Below are positions 43,952-52,942 of a DNA stretch of 64,000 nucleotides, piece by piece. Position numbers and translations under genes: made by a program. Source of the stretch: Aphanomyces cochlioides (Eukaryota; Oomycota; Saprolegniomycetes; Saprolegniales; Verrucalvaceae); assembly GCA_019828595.1 (NCBI GenBank), contig JAHQRK010000027.1, positions 806,001 through 870,000 on the forward strand, read 5' to 3'. The stretch's first letter is position 1. Each line of letters opens with the position of its first letter. The notes beneath the pieces are model-generated. The model made no database searches. It was given only the letters and a program-made list of their open reading frames with translations, and was not told the origin of the DNA.

Positions 43952-44772
43952 TTAAGTATCTTCAAATTTGACAATATTATAATTCTGATCGCAAATTACG
44001 ATTTCTATGTAAGGTCTTGAGCCATCTGAGATCGAAACCCAAGAGTACTCAGAATATCGAACATCAATTAAATCTCCGATACTTGTATTTTGAGATGTGA
44101 AAGATGTTAAAACATCGGGAACAGATGTGTATGGATTATTGACCAAATTGCAACGAACGAAATAGCTTGAAACAGGATTTACTTGTGGTGTAAAACTGCT
44201 TAAGAATGATTGAGCAGTAGTTTGCTGACTTGATGGGAATGTTCCAGTTTGATAACCAACGATTAAATTGAATCCACTTGGAATCATAATCTGAGGTGTA
44301 TAACCTCCGGTAGGCAATCCTGATGCATACAGTCCACTTGATGGTAGCGACCAACCAGATGGCAAACTTGTTTGAGTTGGTGATAAATTAATTTGGCAAC
44401 CGTAATACGTTGAATTCTCAGAAATATTTTTTCATATACGACGTTATTACCATTGGAGTCAATCAGATATGCTCCAGCAGAAATTAATTTAGAAGCTACA
44501 TAATTTTGAATATCAGCATAACTGTAATAACCATTAGGTAAAGTGATAGAAATAGTTGATGTGGAGGAGCCATATGGAACACTAATTTGGAAGATATTAT
44601 TTCCATACAAGGTTGAATTAATATTGAATTGAGAATTATACAATTGAATAGAAGAAACAGCAATTTGCATATTGCTAAAATTAACTGAGCTATTTCCAAA
44701 TGAATATCTTAGCGTATTGTTAAAACCATTTTTCACAATATTAGTTGCGTTGAGAACAATAACTGAGCTCAT
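43952..44772 (-). pseudogene. Minor capsid (penton-like) protein, frameshifted
   Basis: From the ATG at 44772 the frame gives a beta-rich protein (MSSVIVLNATNIVKNGFNNT, then FQISVPYGSSTSTISITLPN and YYSYADIQNYVASKL). It slips at an A6 run near 44427 and continues in another frame from about 44420 (ENSTYYGCQINLSPTQTSL) to 43952. Together about 273 residues, the usual size of the Polinton minor capsid (single jelly roll, penton) protein. The NGYYSYADIQNY pattern and its place next to the ATPase support this. One missing base in a homopolymer could be real or a consensus error. Confidence 0.72.
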
Positions 44773-44824
44773 TTTTCTTATGTTATTTTATACCAGTTAT
44801 TTATTATTTGATTGAAATTAATAT

Positions 44825-44839
44825 GTTGCCTTCGGCAAC
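44825..44839. terminator. Hairpin after the ATPase gene
   Basis: GTTGCC, TTC, GGCAAC is a perfect 6 bp stem with a 3 nt loop 23 bp beyond the ATPase stop, and upstream of the minor capsid start on the same strand. Possible transcript-end hairpin. Confidence 0.4.
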
Positions 44840-44861
44840 TGGCAATCTCCGATTGCTTCTA

Positions 44862-45542
44862 TCAAAGTGTATTCAGATCAATTTTCTTACCAAAGTTATA
44901 TCTGAGTTCTTGATTTACAGAATCAACAAAGAGACATTGTCCCTTGCTCTCAGTCGCTTTATTGTATGCTTTAATCATCTTATCTTCATCCACCCCAGGA
45001 ATATTGAAGTCCTTACATACCATTTGAAGATCCCTTTTGCTATTCGCTTTCAAAATAAATACAAATTCACTATTTAACCGAATCATCTTGTCTGTAGCAA
45101 AATAACTATGAGCAAGGAAGCAAGTTGATAGCAAATGATGTCTTCCACGAGTGAAAAAGTGGCTAAATAAGTCTTTTTCTAATTTTTTGTCATTTGAGTA
45201 GTCATCTATGATAACTAATTGTAATGAGCCATTATTTGGAATATCATCAACGGAAGGCGGATTATCTGGATCATAAATAGTGATATAGTCTTTTAATTTA
45301 TCCTGCAAGTAATTAAATAGTTCCTGATCAGGATTTCTTGCTATAATGTGTAAATGACTATAAATATGAGGTGAGTGTTTAAGAATATGAAAAATTAGAT
45401 TCGTTTTTCCTGAGTAGCTTGGCCCAAGAATAATCGCTTTGAATAGATTTTGAATTTTTAGATCTTTATTGATACCGTGAGACTTACTTTTATAGGCCTT
45501 CGGTAATTTACCGCCCCAGTTCTCTATTTCATTTAAGCTCAT
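44862..45542 (-). CDS. A32-like packaging ATPase
   Basis: Intact 226-residue frame from the ATG at 45542. Walker A is LGPSYSGKTNLIF (residues 39-51) and Walker B is LQLVIIDDYS (about 107-116); DLFSHFFTRGRHHLLSTCFL follows in the place of the sensor region. This is the FtsK/HerA-type ATPase that pumps viral DNA into capsids, a core gene of Polintons, virophages and large DNA viruses. It is preceded by a CAATATATA promoter box at 45570-45578. All key residues look present. Confidence 0.92.
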   Translation of the reverse strand: MSLNEIENWGGKLPKAYKSKSHGINKDLKIQNLFKAIILGPSYSGKTNLIFHILKHSPHIYSHLHIIARNPDQELFNYLQDKLKDYITIYDPDNPPSVDDIPNNGSLQLVIIDDYSNDKKLEKDLFSHFFTRGRHHLLSTCFLAHSYFATDKMIRLNSEFVFILKANSKRDLQMVCKDFNIPGVDEDKMIKAYNKATESKGQCLFVDSVNQELRYNFGKKIDLNTL

Positions 45543-45569
45543 TTATTAGACAACTGATAAAAATTTTTT

Positions 45570-45578
45570 TATATATTG
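45570..45578 (-). promoter_or_regulatory. CAATATATA promoter box of the ATPase gene
   Basis: Read on the minus strand the box is CAATATATA, 28-36 bp before the ATPase start. The identical box lies 36-44 bp before the fibre gene at 47841-47849. Confidence 0.5.
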
Positions 45579-45701
45579 TCATTTTTTGTCAAATTTGTGA
45601 CTTTTTCCCGAGAGCAAGAACATTTCGATCCGGAACAAATATATTTCAACCAATAGCATAGGGGAGTTTATCAGCTGGTCATCCATTATCCATCACCGCA
45701 C

Positions 45702-46828
45702 ATGAGCCAGAGGTCGACTCCAACGCACGGTCTTAGCCAAGGAAGTGTCCGTTCGTCTCCTTATCCCGCACGTCGTCGCTCTCCGCGCTTCGACCACACG
45801 ACTAGCAGTGGTAAGCCAATCAACATTGGAATTGGTCTATCAAAGAGCTGAATCTAGACCAAGTCAACGAGCAACAATCATCATCTCTCGGCCCACACCC
45901 ATCAAGTCAAACACATGACTCGCTCTTCCAGTTCACAGCGGATTGTAGATTGAAAAAAACAACTGGTCAACGTCTCGACAGTGGGGACAAATTAGGTTTG
46001 CATTTGATAACATCGAATGATTGGGACAGTATTAAACGCCGCTTGTGGGAAATTTGTCTGCCATCACTACAGCCGCTTGCCATGTATTCAGGAGACCCAC
46101 CTGCATGGAATTTGAGTACTGCATTGCCAACGATTGAAGAATTCAACAAATACATCGCGCTACGAATTGAAACGTCTGGTGGCGCGAGAAATCTACCAGT
46201 ATGGCAAACAAATCATGATGCCCACAAAGCTTTGGCCAAATTGCGGGGGAAAACCATAACAATCTCTGCCTACAAATGGGGTAACGAAATTTCAACTGGA
46301 GCACAGTTTTTGGCTTTTAGCAAAGCATGTATTGAACCATCCAACGCTGATCGAGCTGGCGCTGCTTCTGAAGCCGAGCAACAGCAAGTTCTTTCACAAT
46401 TAAGATCAGAGTGGAGCAGTCTAACTGCACCTGAAATGGCTTGGAGAATATGGGCAAATGAAATTTGCCTTTTACCAGAAGGTCAGCGTGCACGTGCAAT
46501 TTCAAAAGGCCCAATGTCGAGTATCATTTCAATGTTTAGTTCGACGTCCTCCAGTGCCCAAGAGCATATCTCACGACTGAAAAGAAATTGCCGACTTGCA
46601 CTGGACCTCGTCAACGGAGCAATATACCAATTCGATGTGTTACGAGTTGACCTTATCCGACAGCGAGAAATCTTTGATTCTCGATTAGATGGATTTGAAG
46701 CCATGCTGCGGTCGAAAAAAGAAATTATTCTGTCGTATGCCGATGACCTTGATCCACGACCTGATGACATGGCCGTTTTGCAAGTTCTTGGTGCTATTCC
46801 GAGCCAAGAAGACGAGGATCATTTTTGA
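45702..46828 (+). CDS. Accessory protein of the nested transposon (unknown)
   Basis: Exon 1 runs 45702-45810 (MSQRSTPTHGLSQGSVRSSP, Ser/Arg rich). An inferred intron at 45811-45938 (GTAAGC to CACAG) joins it in frame to exon 2 at 45939-46828. The protein of about 330 residues has DSIKRRLWEICLPSLQPL, a helical middle (EMAWRIWANEICLLPEGQRA) and an acidic C-terminus (SYADDLDPRPDDMAVLQVL, EDEDHF). I recognise no domain. Because it is paired convergently with a DDE transposase it is probably the transposon's second protein. The small intron and base composition resemble host genes, not Polinton genes. Confidence 0.5.
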
Positions 46829-46871
46829 GCATTAACTTTCATTTAGATTAAGCAACATAGCACTACATGAA

Positions 46872-47638
46872 CTAATTTTCTTCCTCATCGTCGCCATCTC
46901 GTTCAGTAAATTCAAGAAGCTCTTGTACGTTCTGTTTATCGTTTGGTCCAATTGCTATAGTGTTACTGGACATAGCGCGAGACGGATCAAAAACTCCATC
47001 TCTGTTGTAGCCACAATGCTCAAATATGCGCTGCATGTTGAAACTGTCAAATTCAAAAAGCATTCGCAAGACAAACACTTCCAAAGGCACGCGAGAGTTT
47101 TCCACGTAATGACGTTGCATTCTTTTTTCTTGACGAGACCAAACAGATATTCAATGGGGTTCATAAATGGACAGTAGGCAGGTAAAAAGAGAGGAATAAT
47201 GCCAATTGATCGAAGGTAGTAAACAATATTGGCGTGACAGTGTATTTTTGCCCCATCAAGAATCCATATCGATCCACGACCGGGATAAGCTCGTACAGAT
47301 TTTCCTGAGTGAGCATGTACACGGCAGCAATCCATAAATTTCGTCCGATTGAACGTTCCTTCAGTATGGAACACTTCGGCTATACCATCAATATTGATCC
47401 AACAAAGCACTGACACTCGAGGCTTTCGCGTAAATTCGCCGCGAAATGTGAGCTTTTTTCCTTTCAAGCAATAACCTCGCGTACGCAGCATTCCGCGATT
47501 GTCAAAACTAGCTTCGTCTAAAAATTGAATGTTCAGCTGACTCCAATTAACCATTTGCATTTCTCGAGTGAAACGGATGATGTCGCTCACCTTAATATTG
47601 ATAGCGCGACGTTCAAACACCTTACGTGTGTTGGACAT
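46872..47638 (-). pseudogene. DDE_3 (Tc1/IS630-like) transposase, frameshifted
   Basis: From the ATG at 47638 the frame shows the triad in order: IQFLDEASFDNRGM (first Asp), GSIWILDGAKIHCHANIV (second Asp), and LPAYCPFMNPIEYLFGLVKK (the NPIE block with Glu). Right after KK, at an A6 run near 47115, the frame breaks; the continuation (QRHYVENSRVPLEVFVLRML, FNMQRIFEHCGYNRDGVFDP) is in the next frame to 46872. Adding one A would restore continuity, so the copy is either newly dead or misread. The N-terminus is short and lacks the usual paired HTH, which may be on a missing upstream exon. Confidence 0.78.
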
Positions 47639-47718
47639 GCTGCTTGAGAGAAGCACAATGGAATTTTCGACTTAGAATACTCGCCTCCTATTGGCTGCCC
47701 GACTCGTCTCGAGCCTGT

Positions 47719-47738
47719 GACGTCATCGATGACGTCAT
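47719..47738. promoter_or_regulatory. Perfect palindrome with two CRE-type (TGACGTCA) sites
   Basis: TGACGTCATCGATGACGTCA is a 20 bp perfect palindrome made of two TGACGTCA octamers 4 bp apart. It lies about 80 bp upstream of the nested transposase start, next to a TATTTTAT box on the minus strand. TGACGTCA is the canonical target of CREB/ATF-type bZIP factors. Confidence 0.6.
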
Positions 47739-47840
47739 AAAATACAGCGATTTGGTTGGTGTTCCGACTTTTTGACCGATATTTTTTCCGACTGATTGGC
47801 GTTGCCTTTCACAATTTCGAGTCAGAATCGCAATATTTTA

Positions 47841-47849
47841 CAATATATA
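47841..47849 (+). promoter_or_regulatory. CAATATATA promoter box of the fibre gene
   Basis: Identical to the ATPase box and located 36-44 bp before the ATG at 47885. Confidence 0.5.
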
Positions 47850-47884
47850 CCTCTTGCTTTCAACACTATTGAAAACCCGAGAAT

Positions 47885-50184
47885 ATGAGTGGGTTCATAG
47901 CTAATAAACCTATTCAAAATAGTTCATCATACAATCCAGCTAATTACAGCAGTGATGATTATCTTAAAACATGTGATCCAAGAGTTTCATACATCAGTAA
48001 AGTAGCCGCTGGTCAAGCAGCTGCTAAAAAAGCTCTAATCTTAGATTCGGGGCTTTCAGTCGTTGGAATCAATTCAATGTCCATTACAAATACTTTGAAT
48101 GTAGGCACTGCGATCAATAGTAAGCGAGCTACCTTCTCTGATAGTGCGTCTAATCTGCTTAATCTCACTCAGACATCGGCTGGTAATCTCGCCAATCTTC
48201 TATTTACAAATGATGTATCTAAGCAATTCGAAATGGGTCTTCGAGGTAGTACAGCTGGTCCAAATGCCGGCACTTCTATATCTATGATAATGCTAATAGC
48301 GCGTTTAGGATGATCATGGATAACTCAAATGGAAATATTACATACAACTCCAATTGTATAGCAAATTCGATTGGCAATATCCAACTGAACAATACAACTG
48401 CATCGCTTAATAATGCTTTAGGTACGCTCGTCACTGCAGGTGGTATTGGTATCAAGCTTGCTACTGATGCAACCAGTTCTACCAATGGTGGATCGCTTAC
48501 TACGGCTGGTCGTGTGGCTATATCTGAGCAGCTTTGGACTGGCGGTAATACGTTCTTAGCAACTAATACAGGTTCTTATGGAACATTGTGTATCGGAGAC
48601 TCACGTGATGTGGATCAGAATCGTGCTATATCAGCTCTCTACGCTAATCTGGCGACTTCTGGTAATTATTACATCTGCATTGGTCAAGGTCTATCAACGA
48701 ATAACCAAGCTGAATTAAGTTTCTCATATGCCGGCTCAGGAAGTTCAAGCAATAAATTTGAAATTGGATTCTATGGCGGCATACGATTGCTCAGTTTAGC
48801 TGCCAGTGGTAATCTTGCAATTAATGGTACGAATGATGCAACTAACTCTACTACAGGCGGTGCATGTACAATTGCAGGTGGTTGCGCTGTAACTAAATCT
48901 CTATATGTAGGTACATCGATTAATTCGGCTACAGCAACAATTGGAGGTACCTCAAACGTATCAGGTGCGTTGTCTATCTCATCATTAGGCAATGCGATCA
49001 CGATGTACAATAATAGCAGTAATTTTACTAATCTAAGTATGAGCGGATCGGGCAAGTTTGTGATTAACCCACAAACAACAGGTCCTACAGCAACGACTTA
49101 TACCTTCACGGCAGGCGGACAAATACAATTGAGTGGGTTGATCCCGCGTAATGGCCATAAAATGGATTTGGGAACAAGCACAACTACAGATAAAATTCTC
49201 GTGCTTGCTCAGGCCAAGAATACGTCGCCAAGTTATATGTTTGGTGTTAATAATAATACTTTAGAGTATGTTTCAGGCGGACAACACGCTTGGTATTCTA
49301 ATACTTCGACAACACCTGCTGTTGTTGGGACTCAAAATGCGTTATTGACTCAACAGGGCGATTTTATTGTTAATAATGCAGGCGTTCATGCTTATGGCTT
49401 TAATACAATCGGATTGAATAATTTTGGACCCGGAGTTCATATGCATTTTGGAGCTGGAATCGGATCATTATTTGCTTTTGATTACAGCACGAGTTCATAT
49501 AAAGATCTAGCATTAAATAGTAACAATTTCTATATTAAAGCAAGCAATGGTTATTGCGGAATTAATACAAATAATCCTTCTTGCCCGTTGCATGTTAATG
49601 GAACAGCAAATCAATCAACGGCAAGCGGATTTGGCTACCTGAATGGAAGCGGAGCAGGGGGTGCTACGGGTTTCACGAATAGAGCTTTTAGTATTCTCTC
49701 AAGCGGAGGAATACTTGTTCAATCAGGAGAGATCGATGTGCTGTCGGATATGCGTCTGAAGCAACAGGTGGCTCAACTTGATAATGATCTCAGTGAGCGA
49801 TTTGTGCGCGATATTAGTCCTATTCAGTACGCTTACTCGGTAGATCCAGATACGATCCACTATGGGTATGCAGCTCAAGAGTTAGTCAAGCACGGATACA
49901 GCACTGTTGTAGGGTATACAACGGCAGATGAACCATTGCCTGAAGAGACGATCGAATGTACGAATGGAGATGTGCTTTCTCTACCAAGCGATACGCGACT
50001 CGTGGTCAATATGCTATCGTGTGTGCCGCTCTTACATCAGGCACTACAGAAGGCGCTTGAACGTATTGATCATCAGCAAGACATGGTTAGACAGATGGTC
50101 GAACAGATCAATTCACTTAGTAAGTCATTTGAATCTAAGCCTGCTCGACGCACAAAAAAAGTAGCACCTAGGGATGAGGATTAA
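47885..50184 (+). pseudogene. Fibre-like protein with C-terminal S74 chaperone domain, one frameshift
   Basis: From the ATG at 47885 the first 130 codons are Ser/Asn/Ala rich. The frame shifts near 48270 and continues to 50184, giving about 765 residues. The long middle is repetitive beta-rich sequence (NGGSLTTAGRVAISEQLW, TTGGACTIAGGCAVTKSLYV) like trimeric tail fibres. The C-terminus is a peptidase S74 intramolecular chaperone: SDMRLKQQVAQLD carries the Ser-Asp...Lys autocleavage motif, then PIQYAYSVD, HYGYAAQELVKHG and a C-terminal coiled coil. In phages this domain trimerises the fibre and is cut off. A receptor-binding spike of the virion is likely. The one shift is not at a homopolymer, so it may be genuine inactivation. 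Confidence 0.8.
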
Positions 50185-50235
50185 ACATAAAAATATTAAG
50201 ACAGCAATCCTAAGGTCGCTTGGTATTTCTTTTTT

Positions 50236-51915
50236 TTACGTCCAATGATGAATTTCACCAGTTAAGCGATCAATAGAAAGCTCTCGTTCATGTACAACAA
50301 ATACTAAAGCATTCATACCTTGACAGCAAGCATTGACACCGCTTACGATAACAGATTGAGGAACGTCTTGATTTGTAATACGAGAGCAATCGGCAACCAT
50401 AATACGTTGAACCGTTTGCCACTTTTGAAAATCAATCAAACCATTTGAAATTTCGTGGGTAAGGCCACCATTGATCGCTCCAAGTTTCTTAAATTCGTCA
50501 TTCCAAGCTTCAAAATCGTAATCCAATGTTTTGCTAAATACGTTATCATTTCCAACTTGAACTTGAAAGCTACGAATTGAGCTACCTGCTTGACAAGTCC
50601 ATGGCGCGCTATCAAATGGGCTTTGGAATTGTTCAACGCCATTAGCCGACGCATTCGCGAAGTGTCCACTTGATGTTTCACTGAATGGAAGTAAGCAAAC
50701 GTATTTGATATTTTTCCAAGATCCAGATAATTGAAGATTGAATGTATTATTTTGTTGGGCAGAAGGCAAAGCGCCAGTGCCAGCTTTTCCTCGGAAATAT
50801 TGAGCATAACAATCAAGATATTTCACACTCTTTACAGGATGGCTGACAATCGGTAATGGATTAGCAATATCATAATATGGAATATTTAATCGGGCCGTCG
50901 AGAATGGAAGGAACTGACCAGCTTGAGCTAACGTGGTGATATTGTTCTGAAGTGGACCAAATGCTAAACGAACCGTAGTTGCTCCAGTATTACAATTTTC
51001 AAGAGCATTTCCTGCAGCAGCAGAAGCCAACATAATTGGTACGGTATTACCACTTGTCATAGTTGTAGAGGTTAAAGTTAGACTACCAGTACCAGCAGCA
51101 CCAGCAACAACTGCAATATCACAGTAACCAGCATTGACCTTAAGACGTAGCTTAAGTTGAGGGTTTCCAATTAGGTCTAATTCTTTGAAAATTGGATGAA
51201 GATCAACGAGACGAATTTTTAACATATGACGCCATACACCAAGAACAGAGCCAGCCACTGGGGTAGTATTTAGGACAACAGCTCCTTTACCATTTTGAGC
51301 CGCAATGGTTGATGCTACCGCAGATCGTTGGGTAACCCAATCATACGCATTGACTCCTCCAGTAACATTTCCTAATGCGTCAATGTTTGCTGTAAGTTGC
51401 GGATTGCCATAAATACGAGATATGAATCCATTATTTTCTTTCAACGATGCCTCAGTTGGAACTGTTCCCAAGGTTGCAGTGCAATTTGTGAAATTGTTCG
51501 TGAATCCATCGCCTGATAAAGAAGCCCCAGAAAACGACATAGAAGTCCAATCATCTGCGCTCATAAAAGCATCAGCACCGTGTTTATTGAGGTCAGAAGT
51601 ACTCCATTCAGTGATTGCACGAAGATTATTCCAATAAAGTTTGAAATCCGATTCAGTAATGATAGTTTGACCATTGAGCTCTACGGTCATAGAGTCAATG
51701 ATATTCCATACTCCGGCTTTTAAAGCTGTGCAATAACGGTTAATAGCACCAAATGTACCAGCACCAGTATTTTTCATTGAGACGATATACGGTAGCGTAA
51801 TATAAGCATCTTTTAAAGAAGCAAATCCTTTAGCCCCTTGAAGACTCGTTGCGGCACCAATGGAAATAATACCAGACTGATAACTGCCTTGGTTTACATC
51901 TGGAACTTGTACCAT
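50236..51915 (-). CDS. Major capsid protein (double jelly roll)
   Basis: Intact 559-residue frame from the ATG at 51915. It is Asn/Thr/Gly rich and beta-rich, with the N-terminal patterns seen in Polinton capsids (VNQGSYQSGIISIGAATSLQ, DAYITLPYIVSMKN, IIDSMTVELNGQTI), a mid-protein QTL-type segment (RHMLKIRLVDLHPIFKEL) and C-terminal GINALVF-like ending (ACCQGMNALVFVVHE). Length and composition match the 500-650 residue double jelly-roll capsid proteins of Polintons. It faces the fibre gene with 52 bp between stops. A TTTTATATGAAAG promoter-like stretch lies about 40 bp upstream on the minus strand. Confidence 0.85.
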   Translation of the reverse strand: MVQVPDVNQGSYQSGIISIGAATSLQGAKGFASLKDAYITLPYIVSMKNTGAGTFGAINRYCTALKAGVWNIIDSMTVELNGQTIITESDFKLYWNNLRAITEWSTSDLNKHGADAFMSADDWTSMSFSGASLSGDGFTNNFTNCTATLGTVPTEASLKENNGFISRIYGNPQLTANIDALGNVTGGVNAYDWVTQRSAVASTIAAQNGKGAVVLNTTPVAGSVLGVWRHMLKIRLVDLHPIFKELDLIGNPQLKLRLKVNAGYCDIAVVAGAAGTGSLTLTSTTMTSGNTVPIMLASAAAGNALENCNTGATTVRLAFGPLQNNITTLAQAGQFLPFSTARLNIPYYDIANPLPIVSHPVKSVKYLDCYAQYFRGKAGTGALPSAQQNNTFNLQLSGSWKNIKYVCLLPFSETSSGHFANASANGVEQFQSPFDSAPWTCQAGSSIRSFQVQVGNDNVFSKTLDYDFEAWNDEFKKLGAINGGLTHEISNGLIDFQKWQTVQRIMVADCSRITNQDVPQSVIVSGVNACCQGMNALVFVVHERELSIDRLTGEIHHWT

Positions 51916-52053
51916 TCGTTTTCCTTTAGAAACGGAAGTAGATGGTTCGCTCTTTAAAGAGCTTTCATATAAAATTGATCGGCTAATTGATACTCACTCA
52001 TTATATTTATTAATTATATACAGCCACAGATAAGATTATTTTTAAATTATTTA

Positions 52054-52407
52054 ATGGAGCTGATAAAAGGAATTACGAGTGATTTATTGGATATTAAATT
52101 AGATGGAATATTTGATTTGGATGAAATAGAAAAGCCATTACCAAAAAATAAAAATTACTTAATTTTATTAAGATCAGATGCTAGTAATGTCGGCTGGGTG
52201 TGTGTTTATCACGACGAATTTTTCGATAGTATGGGTGAACCAGCTCCATCAATATTGGGAATAAAAAAATATAACCAAAAACAATTTCAATCAACGTATA
52301 GAGAATATTGCGGAATTTATTGTATATTATTTTTATACGCAAAACAAAATAATAGAATGGATATATTTGACCATTTTCACGATTTAAATAATCGCGATTT
52401 CGAATAA
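52054..52407 (+). CDS. Adenain-like cysteine protease, possible loss of catalytic His
   Basis: Intact 117-residue frame from the ATG at 52054 with TAATTATATACAG upstream. It follows the adenovirus-protease/Ulp1 layout of virion maturation proteases: GWVCVYHDEFFDSMGEPAP (the HW...FDSxG block), then KKYNQKQFQSTYREYCGIYC (the Gln and catalytic Cys block, QxxxSxxCGxYC-like). The His normally before Trp is missing: the sequence reads Asn-Val-Gly-Trp where Gly-His-Trp is expected, as if one codon were deleted. The Asp in FDSMG and the Cys are kept. Without the His the enzyme would be inactive unless a nearby His substitutes. Confidence 0.75.
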   Translation: MELIKGITSDLLDIKLDGIFDLDEIEKPLPKNKNYLILLRSDASNVGWVCVYHDEFFDSMGEPAPSILGIKKYNQKQFQSTYREYCGIYCILFLYAKQNNRMDIFDHFHDLNNRDFE

Positions 52408-52408
52408 T

Positions 52409-52717
52409 TTATTTTAACGCCTCAAGCTCAGATAATAATTTTGGGCAATTGTCTTTCACATATTCATTACTTCTTAGCCATTTAATATAATTTGGATCGA
52501 TTTCTTTGATTTTATTCAAATTTAACCCATTATGCTTACCCCATCGCATTTTATACGATAAATCAGCATCCTTTAATTTTTCAGTTAAATATGATTTAAT
52601 TTCAGGTTTATTTGATAATAACATTTCCTGATTTAATAACCATTTACAGTAAGTTTGGTCAATTTCAAGAACTTCTTGAATAGACTTAGTTTTGTATTTT
52701 CCGAAATTTAATTCCAT
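52409..52717 (-). CDS. Exonuclease-X-like C-terminal repeat protein
   Basis: Intact 102-residue frame from the ATG at 52717, convergent with the protease, one base apart. It contains two repeats of a short domain: LNFGKYKTKSIQEVLEIDQT with YCKWLLNQE, and MRWGKHNGLNLNKIKEIDPN with YIKWLRSNE. The G+x...I.EIDP.YIKWL signature is the small C-terminal domain found in exodeoxyribonuclease X-type proteins and in large DNA viruses. Here it stands alone without a nuclease domain, so it may act as a DNA-binding or adaptor module. Confidence 0.65.
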   Translation of the reverse strand: MELNFGKYKTKSIQEVLEIDQTYCKWLLNQEMLLSNKPEIKSYLTEKLKDADLSYKMRWGKHNGLNLNKIKEIDPNYIKWLRSNEYVKDNCPKLLSELEALK

Positions 52718-52942
52718 TTTTTAATATATTTTATAGGCGATAGGTATTTTTAAAATTAATTAAATATATAAACTGTATAATTTCATATTCTCTTGAGTTT
52801 GGGTTTTGTTTGCCAAAATGCTGCATTTTCCTATAATAATTCAAGTGAATTGAGTTTATCAAGTTCTCTATAAATTAATTCATAACGATTGGTGTAAAAT
52901 TAGATTACCACCATTTTGATATGTTCTATTTTTAATTCAAGA

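Larger units (their letters stand above)
45600..47820. mobile_element. Nested DDE (Tc1/IS630-like) transposon module
   Basis: A roughly 2.2 kb GC-richer block sits between the divergent promoters of the ATPase and fibre genes. It holds a spliced gene (plus) and a DDE transposase (minus) converging on each other, unlike any Polinton core gene. Clear inverted termini or a target duplication were not found, so the borders are approximate. Weak similarity between the ends (AAATTTGTGAC left; complement GAAATTGTGAAAG right) may be eroded TIRs. Confidence 0.6.

Noticed and set aside
47885..48313. Two separate genes for the fibre region
   Set aside because: The first frame ends abruptly, the second has no upstream promoter or credible start, and the composition is continuous across the junction, so one shifted gene is simpler.
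36462..52717. Treating the island as a virophage or a free giant-virus fragment
   Set aside because: TIRs with a 6 bp host duplication, a retroviral-type integrase and protein-primed-type polymerase B point to an integrated Polinton.
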